Shown piece after piece: positions 45,124 to 53,562 of a stretch of 64,000 bases of DNA. Within the stretch, counting starts at the first letter, position 1. Each line of letters begins with the position of its first letter. A model generated the notes under the pieces. That model ran no database searches, was not told where the DNA came from, and saw nothing but the letters and a program-made list of their open reading frames with translations. The DNA lies in the NCBI RefSeq assembly GCF_014837145.1, contig NZ_JACYFS010000003.1, positions 225,494 through 289,493 of the forward strand. Reading direction: 5' to 3'. Origin of the DNA: Chryseobacterium caseinilyticum (GTDB taxonomy: Bacteria; Bacteroidota; Bacteroidia; Flavobacteriales; Weeksellaceae). A program made the translations under genes and the position numbers.

Positions 45124-45612
45124 TTATTCTGCATTTAAAAATTCATAAGGATCTTTCTTCTCATAATTCTTCACATCCACCAAAGGATTCACATGCGACT
45201 GCAACTCACTGTCAGCATTCACAAAATTCTTCTTTGATGGTTCTCCAATCTGGCCGGTTTTTATGATTTTAATACAGTCTTTACCGCCAATGGGGCAGGT
45301 TGCCTTGCTGTCTTCCAGTAGTATATAGCCATCGGGTGGGGAGTATTTTTCTTTTTCATAATAGCCGCTCCATTCTGTGACAATGGCCTGGCAAGGTTTG
45401 TAACCTCCGGGAGTGGGCTGCATCTTGCAGGGGCCGAATGTGTTTTTCTCGAATGTTTGCCCTATATCTTTATGCGTAGCTGCTAATTTGTTGTTGCCTT
45501 CGTAATCGTTGAGGTAGTATTTGCTCTGAGTAAGAACTTTTAACGTGTCGGGAGTTGTGCCGAAGTTGCACATACAGATTGCTCCCTGTACTACTTTTTC
45601 TTTCAGTGACAT
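45124..45612 (-). CDS. DUF4280 PAAR-like spike-tip protein
   Basis: 162 residues matching DUF4280: VVQGAICMCNFGTTPDTLKVL, an NTFGPCKMQPTPGGYKPC segment, IVTEWSG, LEDSKATCPIGGKDCI and a closing NPLVDVKNYEKKDPYEF. This PAAR-like fold caps the spike of contractile injection systems in Bacteroidetes (T6SS subtype iii or extracellular systems) and carries effectors encoded next to it. Conserved Cys residues could bind a metal. No tube, sheath or baseplate genes are in this window, so the machine must lie elsewhere. Confidence 0.85.
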   Translation of the reverse strand: MSLKEKVVQGAICMCNFGTTPDTLKVLTQSKYYLNDYEGNNKLAATHKDIGQTFEKNTFGPCKMQPTPGGYKPCQAIVTEWSGYYEKEKYSPPDGYILLEDSKATCPIGGKDCIKIIKTGQIGEPSKKNFVNADSELQSHVNPLVDVKNYEKKDPYEFLNAE

Positions 45613-45675
45613 TGTGTTTATTATTTTGTAATTGTGGTATATAAATATAATAATTATTTCAATAAAAAATGATAA

Positions 45676-46665
45676 TTACCAATTATTTTCCAGGTTTTCA
45701 AAATTGTCAAAGCCCCATTTATTGGGTGGAAGTTTCACCAAACCGCCGGTAATAAAAGGACTCTCCACACTTAAAGTTTTGTTTTGATACCCATCAGAAT
45801 CGATCTGATACATCGTAAATTCAATTTTTTTGGTAATCAATTTCGAGCCATCCATATTTTTAGAATAAATCTGGAATATAGCACGGGTATGCATCGGAAA
45901 ATGATGGTAAAGATCTGAATCAAACTCTACGCACAGAGACATATAAAGTGTAAAATCATCTGCACTGTTTTTGGGATAGAAATACTTACGAGCTTTTATT
46001 TCGTCACTTTCAAACCGGATCACAAAAGAATGATAATCCGTCGGAATCTTTTCAATCGTTTGAACTCCATGAAATCTTACAGGAGCCTGATATGCGATAA
46101 CAGATAAGAGTAAATCTGTTTCAACCTGTCTGTAGTCACCATAACTGATCAGCCTAGGGTGAAAAAATAAATTCCAGAACCAATCGTGATGCAAACTTCT
46201 TTCAATCTGCAGTTTTGAATTGATTTTCCGGTCGGCTACAGCAAAAAATTCATCGAGTGCTTTGCTTTGATATTTTTCTGATAACAATTCTTTATTCTGC
46301 TTCCAGCGATTGATTATTTCATCATGATTTAAAATTTCGCAGGTAGAATTTCCTCTTTCGTTAATAGTAGTTTCAATGGGATAGATTGATTTTGTAATGC
46401 TATCGGAAATAATTTCGTTAATGAGATCGGGGCTGTGCCGGTTGTAGAAAATATTCTTTTTATCTAAACTGATTGTTCCGATGCCGTTAATGATTTGTAA
46501 ATCAGCGGTTACTTCGTAGTCAATACGTTTTGAAGGTTTGTTTTCGGTTCCGGAAAAATATTTTACAGAAACACCGTATTTTCGGGGCTTCAGGCCTTCA
46601 TAATTGATCTTTATGCTGTTGAGCCGGTGCTGCAACTCTTTTTTGGAGAGCGTAATTTCTTTCAT
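45676..46665 (-). CDS. Hypothetical protein heading the PAAR-like/effector operon
   Basis: 329 residues, soluble and without a signal peptide. N-terminal beta-rich part (KINYEGLKPRKYGVSVKYFSG), then helical centre (NRWKQNKELLSEKYQSKALDEFF), then LHHDWFWNLFFHPRLISYG and a beta-rich end with RAIFQIYSKNMDGS. No family was recognised. It is the first gene of the minus-strand island, ~60 bp before the DUF4280 gene, a position often used by effector-loading adaptors or chaperones. That role is a proposal from position only. Confidence 0.6.
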   Translation of the reverse strand: MKEITLSKKELQHRLNSIKINYEGLKPRKYGVSVKYFSGTENKPSKRIDYEVTADLQIINGIGTISLDKKNIFYNRHSPDLINEIISDSITKSIYPIETTINERGNSTCEILNHDEIINRWKQNKELLSEKYQSKALDEFFAVADRKINSKLQIERSLHHDWFWNLFFHPRLISYGDYRQVETDLLLSVIAYQAPVRFHGVQTIEKIPTDYHSFVIRFESDEIKARKYFYPKNSADDFTLYMSLCVEFDSDLYHHFPMHTRAIFQIYSKNMDGSKLITKKIEFTMYQIDSDGYQNKTLSVESPFITGGLVKLPPNKWGFDNFENLENNW

Positions 46666-46770
46666 TTATGTCATTTGTGTTTACACAAAAATAGAAATTA
46701 TCCCGAAAAAATGAAATAATTAAACAGTAAAAATTAATGAAATTTGCTATTAAAAAATACTTAAAACTGC

Positions 46771-46800
46771 TTGATATTTGTAAATAAGGTATTACTTTTG
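46771..46800 (+). promoter_or_regulatory. Bacteroidetes-type promoter of the tail-specific protease gene
   Basis: TTG at 46771-46773, a 19-base spacer, then TACTTTTG at 46793-46800. This is an exact fit to the TTG/TAnnTTTG primary-sigma consensus of the phylum, about 80 bases upstream of the ATG. Confidence 0.6.
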
Positions 46801-46879
46801 ATAGTTTGTAACAGCTTCACGGTTTTATACACTAATTAGCAAACAATTTTTAGAAAATAATATTATACCTTAAAGATTT

Positions 46880-49009
46880 ATGTGGAAAAATTTTAAACTG
46901 AATAAATTTTTACTCCTCATTCCATTAACAAGCTTGATGTTTTGTTTCAATTCACCGAAAAATGATGACGAAAAGATGCAGACGATAATGGTGAGCGTTA
47001 AAAACACACTTTCATACTTACATTATAGTCCAAAACCCATCAACGATGCTTACTCAAAAGATGTTTACAAGCATTATTTTGAAATGGTAGATCCCGGAAA
47101 AAGATATTTCCTGCAGTCTGATATGACAGAATTTGCAAAGCATGAAACAAAACTTGATGACTATCTCAATCAGGGCGATCTTCAGTTTTATAAACTTACT
47201 ATCGACAGACTTTACCAGAGAGTAGACGAGATTGATAAAATCACTCAGGACATCTTCAGCAAACCAATAAACCTGGAAGAAGATGAAACTTTGGTTTTGG
47301 AAGCAAAAGATAAGGTTGTTCCGGCAAATAAGCAGGAGCAGTACAATGAGTGGAGAAAATACATCAAGTACAACATTCTTCAGGAGGTGGAATCTATGAA
47401 CAGTAAGTACGATGCACAGAAAGAAAAGAAAGATTCTGTACAGAAATACAAGCTGCAGGATACCATCAAACTTGAAGTTCTTACGCCTCAGCAGAAGATT
47501 CAGAAAGCTACCGATGAGGTGAAAGATCTTGTAAAAGAAACATTTACAAGATTCAAAAAGAGAAAGAAAATGGATTGGTTCTCTGTGTATATGAATTCGT
47601 ACACAGAAGTTTTTGATCCGCATACAAACTATTATTCTCCAAAGGATAAGGAAGATTTTGATACTCAGTTTACTGGAAAAGTAATCGGTATCGGAGCTAT
47701 TATCCAGGAGAAAAAAGGAAATCTTTATCTCGGGGCACTTACCATTGGAGCTCCGGCATGGAAATCTAAACAGCTTTCAGAAGGGGATAAAATATTAAAA
47801 GTAAGATCCAAACCTAAAGAAGACCACGTTAACGTTGTAGGAATGCTTTCTGATGAAGCTGTAAGATTGATCCGTGGTGAAAAAGGAACTCCGGTAACTT
47901 TAACGGTTCAGAAAAAAGACGGAACTGTAAGAGAAGTGACCATGATTCGTGAGGAAGTGGCTATTGAAGACACTTTCGCAAAAAGTATCATCGTAAATTC
48001 TCCTGACGGAAAAAAATACGGATTCATCAATTTGCCAAGTTTTAATGCAGATTTTGAAGATGCAAAAGGAAGAAACGCTTCTGATGACATCAAAAATGAG
48101 ATAATTAAGTTAAAAGCTCAGAATATCGAAGGAATCGTTTTAGACCTTAGAAATAATGGCGGTGGCTCACTGACGGAAGTAGGAGATATCATGGGATTAT
48201 TTATGAATGCCGGTCCTTACGTTCAGGTAAAAGATTCTAACGGTAAAATCCAAACGCTGAAAAATAAGCAGGAAACTCCAATCTGGACAGGTCCTGTGGT
48301 AATTATGCAAAATGAACTTTCAGCATCAGCATCTGAGATTCTGGCAGGCGCGATGCAGGATTACGGCAGAGCTGTTGTAGTTGGTTCACCGCAATCATTC
48401 GGTAAAGGAACGGTTCAGACTTTCGTTGACTTAAACAGATTCTTAAATACCGAAGATGATTTTGGATCATTAAAATTAACCATTCAGAAATTCTACAGAA
48501 TTACCGGAGAATCTAACCAGCGAAAAGGAATTGTTTCTGATGTTCAGATGAAAGATTTCTTCAGCTATGCAGAAATAGGAGAGCGCTATGATGACTTCTC
48601 TTTGGCGTGGGACAAAATTCCATCTACGAAGTACGAGAAACTTAGCTTTTTTGATGTAAAAGCATTGGAAGCTGCCAGCAATGCAAGAATGGCGAAAAAC
48701 GCCAATTATCAACTGTTGATGGAGTCTGCACAATGGAGAGAGCAGTTAGATAAAGAAAAAACGATCACTTTAAATATGAATAAATTCAACGATCTTATGA
48801 AGCAGAGAAAAGCACAGATCGAAAAGTTTAAAGTTCTTACGAAATACGATAACGGATTGAAATTCAATATGTATCCTGCCGAAATCGAAAGAGAGAAGAA
48901 AGACGAAGTTTTCAAAAAGAAATCTGAAATCTGGGTAAAAAATCTCCGCAAAGACACTTACCTCCAGGAAGCAATGAATATCATTGCCGACATGAGTAAG
49001 AAATCATAA
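46880..49009 (+). CDS. prc: Carboxy-terminal (tail-specific) processing protease, S41
   Basis: 709 residues with an N-terminal signal or lipoprotein-like segment (LLIPLTSLMFCF). A helical Tsp N-terminal domain follows, then a PDZ domain (residues ~245-335, IGIGAIIQEKKGNLYLG). The S41 domain has LDLRNNGGGSLTEV, the nucleophile in ELSASASEI and the catalytic Lys in SFGKGTVQ. The C-terminal domain is of DUF3340 type. It trims periplasmic proteins from the C-terminus and can act in envelope quality control. It has its own promoter and terminator, and all catalytic residues are present. Confidence 0.94.
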   Translation: MWKNFKLNKFLLLIPLTSLMFCFNSPKNDDEKMQTIMVSVKNTLSYLHYSPKPINDAYSKDVYKHYFEMVDPGKRYFLQSDMTEFAKHETKLDDYLNQGDLQFYKLTIDRLYQRVDEIDKITQDIFSKPINLEEDETLVLEAKDKVVPANKQEQYNEWRKYIKYNILQEVESMNSKYDAQKEKKDSVQKYKLQDTIKLEVLTPQQKIQKATDEVKDLVKETFTRFKKRKKMDWFSVYMNSYTEVFDPHTNYYSPKDKEDFDTQFTGKVIGIGAIIQEKKGNLYLGALTIGAPAWKSKQLSEGDKILKVRSKPKEDHVNVVGMLSDEAVRLIRGEKGTPVTLTVQKKDGTVREVTMIREEVAIEDTFAKSIIVNSPDGKKYGFINLPSFNADFEDAKGRNASDDIKNEIIKLKAQNIEGIVLDLRNNGGGSLTEVGDIMGLFMNAGPYVQVKDSNGKIQTLKNKQETPIWTGPVVIMQNELSASASEILAGAMQDYGRAVVVGSPQSFGKGTVQTFVDLNRFLNTEDDFGSLKLTIQKFYRITGESNQRKGIVSDVQMKDFFSYAEIGERYDDFSLAWDKIPSTKYEKLSFFDVKALEAASNARMAKNANYQLLMESAQWREQLDKEKTITLNMNKFNDLMKQRKAQIEKFKVLTKYDNGLKFNMYPAEIEREKKDEVFKKKSEIWVKNLRKDTYLQEAMNIIADMSKKS

Positions 49010-49016
49010 AACAAAG

Positions 49017-49044
49017 AAAGCCAGCTCGATTAGCTGGCTTTTTA
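49017..49044 (+). terminator. Terminator of the S41 protease gene
   Basis: A perfect 10-bp stem AAAGCCAGCT/AGCTGGCTTT (49017-49026, 49032-49041) with a five-base loop followed by T. It also fits the end of the opposing CPCC gene. Confidence 0.8.
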
Positions 49045-49046
49045 GT

Positions 49047-49319
49047 TTAATATGTAGGTAGATTTCCTTTTTTAAATATGGTCTCAGGGTTTTTAAGCAC
49101 ATCTTTGATATATTGTTTATCGTGAGCTCCGAATTTTAAAAAATTGTTTCTACCTTCTCGGAGAGTCATCACATTAGGATTGCTTATCACATCTAAATCA
49201 GTTTCCCCGTCATCTTCCCAAAAACAGACAGTACAAATCTCTGCAGCTCCTTTTTGTTCTAAAGAAAAATATCCACAACAAATACATTGCGAAGTTGATG
49301 TATGATTGTTTTTATCCAT
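49047..49319 (-). CDS. CPCC family cysteine-rich protein
   Basis: 90 residues. The N-terminal zinc-ribbon-like part has CICCGYFSL then EICTVCFWEDDG, the family's two CxxC knuckles (first one C-I-C-C rather than C-P-C-C). A short helical end follows (EGRNNFLKFGA). CPCC proteins (PF14206) are small, of unknown role, and often near polymorphic toxin loci, where they have been proposed to act as immunity-type proteins. One lies 2 kb from the effector island here, but with housekeeping genes around it. Confidence 0.85.
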   Translation of the reverse strand: MDKNNHTSTSQCICCGYFSLEQKGAAEICTVCFWEDDGETDLDVISNPNVMTLREGRNNFLKFGAHDKQYIKDVLKNPETIFKKGNLPTY

Positions 49320-49380
49320 GTATTAAAAATAGCAAAAAACCACTACAAATGCAGTGGCTTAGAATATTTAAAATTAAATT

Positions 49381-50445
49381 CTAATCATTCTGCTGGTTTC
49401 CCAAAAAGGCATCCCAACCTTGTGCTGTTAAAGCTACCAACTGGTTTGAACCTCTTGCAACCATAAAATTTCCTTCTTCTTTTTCTACTGCATGACCAAT
49501 GATGGTAAAATCAGGATGGTTTTTCATTTTTTCGAAATCATTCGGGGAAATTGTGAATAACAATTCATAATCTTCTCCACCGCTTAAAGCCGTCATTACA
49601 GGATTTAAATTAAATTCATCCGCAGTCGTAATCGTCAGATTATCCATCGGAACTTTCTCTTCATACAATCTGAAACCAACTTTCGACTGGTCAGAAAGAT
49701 GCAGGATTTCCGAGGCTAAGCCGTCTGAAATATCTATCATTGAAGTAGGTTTGATATTGAGCTGTTCCAATGTCGCCTTCACGTCAGTTCTTGCTTCAGG
49801 TTTTAACTGTCTTTCCAGAATGTAGTCAAAACCTTCCATTTCCGGCTGCATATCCGGATCAGCAAGGAAAACAGCGTGCTCTCTCTCTAAAATCTGAAGT
49901 CCCATGTACGCACCTCCCAAATCACCGGTTACCACCAAAAGATCATTGGGTTGTGCACCGCTTCTCTTAACGAGGTTTTCTTCATCTTCAATTCCCACAG
50001 CGGTAATGCTCATGATCAAACCGGCGTTGGAACTCGTTGTATCTCCGCCAATTAAGTCAACTTTGTAGTGGTTGCAGGCCGTCTGAATTCCAGAATACAA
50101 TTCTTCAAGTGCTTCCACCGGAAAACGGTTGGAGACTGCAAGCGAAACCAAAATCTGTGTCGGCTTTGCATTCATCGCAGCGATGTCGCTCAGATTTACC
50201 ACAACAGCTTTGTAACCAAGGTGTTTCAAAGGGACATATCCTAAATTAAAATGAACACCTTCAGCCAAAACATCAGTTGTTAAAACAACTTTTTTACCGT
50301 TGGGATTAATCACAGCGGCATCATCGCCAACGCCGAGCTCCGTAGAGTCGTTAAGGATTGGAAAAAACTGTGTAAGGTGCTTTATCAGGCCAAATTCTCC
50401 TAACTTGGAAATGGGCGTTAATTCCGGTTCTTTATCTTCAAACAT
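49381..50445 (-). CDS. thiL: Thiamine-phosphate kinase
   Basis: Phosphorylates thiamine monophosphate to the active diphosphate. 354 residues of the PurM/ThiL superfamily, showing GDDAAVI, TTDVLAEGVHFN, LVSLAVSNRFPVE, LIGGDTTSS and the C-terminal MIDISDGLASEI and GGEDYELLFT. All the acidic metal-binding positions of ThiL are visible. It is followed on the same strand by nothing close, and upstream by a thioesterase gene. Confidence 0.94.
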   Translation of the reverse strand: MFEDKEPELTPISKLGEFGLIKHLTQFFPILNDSTELGVGDDAAVINPNGKKVVLTTDVLAEGVHFNLGYVPLKHLGYKAVVVNLSDIAAMNAKPTQILVSLAVSNRFPVEALEELYSGIQTACNHYKVDLIGGDTTSSNAGLIMSITAVGIEDEENLVKRSGAQPNDLLVVTGDLGGAYMGLQILEREHAVFLADPDMQPEMEGFDYILERQLKPEARTDVKATLEQLNIKPTSMIDISDGLASEILHLSDQSKVGFRLYEEKVPMDNLTITTADEFNLNPVMTALSGGEDYELLFTISPNDFEKMKNHPDFTIIGHAVEKEEGNFMVARGSNQLVALTAQGWDAFLGNQQND

Positions 50446-50497
50446 TTTTTATGAGTAATAAGTAATTGGTAATGAGTTGTTTTTAAAATTTTAAATC

Positions 50498-50992
50498 TTA
50501 AATATTGAATACTTGCGGGTCAATATTCTCCGGACGGAAAGGAAGTTTTTTAAAATCTTCTCTCGTCATCAGAATTGTTTCCGCGGTTTTATATTTGTTC
50601 ATTGCTTCAACAACGTCATCCGGTGGAGTAGTCATTTTTCTGAGCATCGTATCGATCCATACTCCGGTAGCTTCTGAGGTTGCACAATGTGAACCGTCAG
50701 GCAGATAAAATTTGTGTATAAAACGGTAAATCGCAGCATCTTCTGCACATCCGTCTATTTCAAGACTCACAATCACTTTCTGATCTGCAAAAATTTCTTT
50801 AAAGAAAGAAAATCTCTCGTGCATAATCACAGGACCGATTCCCCAACGGCTCATTTGGGTAACACCCATTTTTTCTTTTTTCATAAAAGCCATTCTCGTT
50901 TGTGCGCAGTACTGCACATAAGATGTGTTGGCAAGGTGTTTATTGGCATCAAGGTCGCTCCAGCGCACTTCAAAAGTATGATAGAAAGTCAT
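50498..50992 (-). CDS. Acyl-CoA thioesterase (hotdog fold)
   Basis: 164 residues. The N-terminus FEVRWSDLDANKHLANTSYVQYC is the 4HBT/YbgC-type active-site strand-helix with the catalytic Asp in SDLDANKH. The rest is a typical five-strand hotdog domain. Members hydrolyse acyl-CoA or acyl-ACP thioesters, and the chain length cannot be read. The gene lies upstream of thiL on the same strand with a gap of ~50 bp. Confidence 0.82.
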   Translation of the reverse strand: MTFYHTFEVRWSDLDANKHLANTSYVQYCAQTRMAFMKKEKMGVTQMSRWGIGPVIMHERFSFFKEIFADQKVIVSLEIDGCAEDAAIYRFIHKFYLPDGSHCATSEATGVWIDTMLRKMTTPPDDVVEAMNKYKTAETILMTREDFKKLPFRPENIDPQVFNI

Positions 50993-51006
50993 TTAAATTT
51001 ATTTAA

Positions 51007-51268
51007 AACCACAAAAGTCACAAAAGATTAAATAATCATGTTAAGCTAAATTCAGCTTATTAAAGTTCAAAAAAATATTGTGTCTGAGCAGTTGATTTAC
51101 TGTCACAAAATTACTCAAATAAGATGGTTTATAAAAATTGTAGTTTTGCAGAAATAATCCATTGCATAAAAGCTTTTAATTTTAAAAAAAAGTATGTCAT
51201 TTCGCAGTACTTTTTTGCACTTATTGAAAGAACTGAAAAAGCTGAAAACTTTTGTGCCTTTTGTGGTT
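51007..51268. repeat. Inverted-repeat-bounded element (MITE-like)
   Basis: The 20-bp termini AACCACAAAAGTCACAAAAG (51007-51026) and its near-exact reverse complement (51249-51268, 19 of 20) bound 262 bp. It fills almost the whole gap between two divergent start codons and contains no gene. Confidence 0.5.
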
Positions 51269-51279
51269 AAGTAAAGACT

Positions 51280-52485
51280 ATGAAGCAAATAATCATTATT
51301 GGAGGCGGTGCAGCAGGCTTTTTCTGTGCAGCAAATCTTGACGGTAAAAAATATAAAATTACGATTCTCGAGCAAAATTCTGATGTTCTTCAGAAAGTAA
51401 AAATCTCCGGAGGCGGGCGTTGCAACGTTACTCACGCGTGTTTTGATCCTAAAGAATTGGTTCAGTTTTATCCACGTGGAAATAAAGAATTACTGAGTGT
51501 TTTCACAAAATTTCAGCCAGGCGACACGATGGATTGGTTCGAACAGAGAAATGTGTCTTTAAAAATTGAAAACGACAACAGGGTTTTTCCTGAGAGCAAT
51601 TCTTCGCAGACGGTTATCAATACTTTTTTGAATGAAATTCAAAAGAAAAATGTTGAGGTAAAAACAAAATGTTCAGTGAAAGAGATTCAGAAACTTGATG
51701 AATTGTATCTTGTAAAAACCAGTCTTGGCGATTTTGAGGCCGATTATGTCATTTATTCAACCGGAAGTTCGCCAAAATCATTGAAAATGATTGAGAATTT
51801 AGGCCATAAAATTATTGATCTTGTTCCGTCACTGTTTACTTTCAATATTAAAGATGATTTATTAAAAGACCTTTTGGGAACGAGCTTTGAAATGGCAGAA
51901 ACTTCTATTCCCAAGCTGAAAACAGAAGAAAGCGGACCGCTGCTAATTACGCACTGGGGACTTTCAGGGCCCGCGATTCTGAAGATTTCGGCATGGGAAG
52001 CGATCAATCTTGCAAAAGTGAAATATAATTTCGAAATTGAGGTGAATTTTATTTCAAAAGATATGGATGAGGCTGAAGAATTATTTCTTAATTTCAAACA
52101 GTCCAATCCGAAGAAAACAATTGGATCGTCGAAGATTTTTGAAGTGACCAACCGTTTCTGGCAGAGAATTCTGGAAGTTTCAAATGTGAATTTAAACAAA
52201 CAGGTTGCGCAGATTTCCGGAAAGGAAATGCAGACCATTATTGAAAATTTATGCAAAAAGAAATTTCAGGTAACAGGTAAATCGACTTTTAAAGATGAAT
52301 TTGTAACCGCCGGAGGTGTTGATTTAAAGGAAATTAACTTCAAGAATATGTCGTCAAAACTTTTACCGAATTTTTACATTGCCGGAGAAGTTTTAAATAT
52401 CGACGCCGTGACGGGAGGATTTAATTTTCAGGCTTGCTGGAGCGAAGCATGGCTGATTGCTCAGGATTTAAATAATTTAAACTAA
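51280..52485 (+). CDS. NAD(P)/FAD-dependent oxidoreductase, HI0933/BaiN-like
   Basis: 401 residues. The N-terminal FAD motif is IIIGGGAAGFFCAANL, then VKISGGGRCNVTHAC (the hallmark of the HI0933 family). The closing part has VTAGGVDLKEINFK, YIAGEVLNIDAVTGGFNFQACWSEAWLIAQDL. Related enzymes include BaiN, which reduces bile-acid intermediates, and most family members have no assigned substrate. It is followed eight bases later by a TonB-like gene in the same direction. Confidence 0.88.
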   Translation: MKQIIIIGGGAAGFFCAANLDGKKYKITILEQNSDVLQKVKISGGGRCNVTHACFDPKELVQFYPRGNKELLSVFTKFQPGDTMDWFEQRNVSLKIENDNRVFPESNSSQTVINTFLNEIQKKNVEVKTKCSVKEIQKLDELYLVKTSLGDFEADYVIYSTGSSPKSLKMIENLGHKIIDLVPSLFTFNIKDDLLKDLLGTSFEMAETSIPKLKTEESGPLLITHWGLSGPAILKISAWEAINLAKVKYNFEIEVNFISKDMDEAEELFLNFKQSNPKKTIGSSKIFEVTNRFWQRILEVSNVNLNKQVAQISGKEMQTIIENLCKKKFQVTGKSTFKDEFVTAGGVDLKEINFKNMSSKLLPNFYIAGEVLNIDAVTGGFNFQACWSEAWLIAQDLNNLN

Positions 52486-52492
52486 TATTACG

Positions 52493-52915
52493 ATGATTAA
52501 AGGACTGCAACTCTTAATGATTTTGATGTTCTCATTTGTTTTTTCACAAGAGGAGCGTATACAGGCACAAATAGACAAACCACAAAGAGAAATTTCAAAA
52601 GACAGCATTTACACAATGACAGAACAGGGCGCTGAATTCCCGGGAGGTTTGGATAAATTCAGACAGGAGTTTAGTAATAATTTTGATATAAGTGTAATCA
52701 AAGGAAAAGGATTGTTTAGTTGTGAGTTGACCTTTGTGATTTTAGAAAACGGACAGATCATCAACGTAGAAGCTAAAGGAAACGACCGTTCGTTTAATGC
52801 AGAAGCTATAAGGGCTTTAAATTCAATGAAGAATAAAGTATGGAAGCCGGGAAAAATGAATGGAGAACCTGTAAAATCAAGATATAAAATACCTTTTAAG
52901 ATCAATTTTGAGTAA
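52493..52915 (+). CDS. Secreted TonB-C-terminal-like protein 1
   Basis: 140 residues: a signal peptide (LQLLMILMFSFVFSQ), a short linker, then EFPGGLDKFRQEF and the beta-alpha core ELTFVILENGQIINVEAKGN...FNAEAIRALNSMKNKVWKPGKMNGEPVKSRYKIPFKINF. This is the TonB/energy-transducer C-terminal fold without a transmembrane anchor or proline-rich arm. Four related genes follow further downstream. Its partner protein is unknown. Confidence 0.75.
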   Translation: MIKGLQLLMILMFSFVFSQEERIQAQIDKPQREISKDSIYTMTEQGAEFPGGLDKFRQEFSNNFDISVIKGKGLFSCELTFVILENGQIINVEAKGNDRSFNAEAIRALNSMKNKVWKPGKMNGEPVKSRYKIPFKINFE

Positions 52916-52923
52916 ATTTTAAA

Positions 52924-53562
52924 ATGCTTTCACTCAAAAAAAATATCCCACTCTTTATAAAAACCCTTCTCATCATAGGTTTTGGATATTTCTTTTGGCT
53001 GATGTTAAAAATTACTTTAGAATATGTCCCGCTTAAAACAGATGTGAGTTTTTTAATGATCAAACAGACTGAGGTGGAAGAGAGGCCAGAGTATCTCTGG
53101 TTTTTCTACACCCACGTTTATACCAGTATTTTTGTATTGCTGACGGGATTTTTAGCGATAATCAGAAAAGATTTCGGCCTAAAAAACTTTCACAGAAACG
53201 CAGGGAAAATTTATATTTTTTTAATCCTGATCCTTGCAGCACCGTCCGGAATTTACATGGGAGTTTTTGCCAACGGTGGTTTTTTGGCTAAATCATCCTT
53301 CGTTATTTTAGGTTGTCTTTGGTGGTTTGCTACTTTTAAAGCGTATCAGTTAGCCAGAAAAAGAAAATTCAGGGAACATAAACAGTGGATGTGGCGGAGT
53401 TTTGCGCTCACAATTTCTGCACTTACCCTGAGAATCTGGAAGGTAATTATTGTATATTTATTCCACCCAAACCCGATGGATGTTTATGAAATCATTGCGT
53501 GGCTCGGTTGGGTTCCCAATATCATTTTAACAGAATATTTAATCACAAAAAAACAGATATGA
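52924..53562 (+). CDS. DUF2306 domain membrane protein
   Basis: 212 residues with about six hydrophobic helices. Helix-flanking motifs NFHRNAGKIYIFLIL, the GIYMGVFANGG loop and EHKQWMWRSFALTI fit DUF2306. Some members of the wider family are heme or quinone-related integral membrane proteins, and the function here is unknown. It begins eight bases after the previous gene, and its TGA stop overlaps the start of the YARHG lipoprotein gene, so the three are probably cotranscribed. Confidence 0.8.
   Translation: MLSLKKNIPLFIKTLLIIGFGYFFWLMLKITLEYVPLKTDVSFLMIKQTEVEERPEYLWFFYTHVYTSIFVLLTGFLAIIRKDFGLKNFHRNAGKIYIFLILILAAPSGIYMGVFANGGFLAKSSFVILGCLWWFATFKAYQLARKRKFREHKQWMWRSFALTISALTLRIWKVIIVYLFHPNPMDVYEIIAWLGWVPNIILTEYLITKKQI

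Noticed and set aside
47054-47623. 189-codon minus-strand frame inside the S41 protease gene
   Set aside because: Antisense shadow of a well-supported full-length gene with catalytic motifs.
49047-49319. CPCC protein as part of the effector island
   Set aside because: Separated from the island by the S41 protease gene on the opposite strand and its terminator; neighbours are housekeeping genes.
53499-53558. Extended start of the YARHG lipoprotein gene within the DUF2306 gene
   Set aside because: It would place 20 polar residues before a typical lipoprotein signal; the ATG at 53559 overlapping the previous stop fits better.
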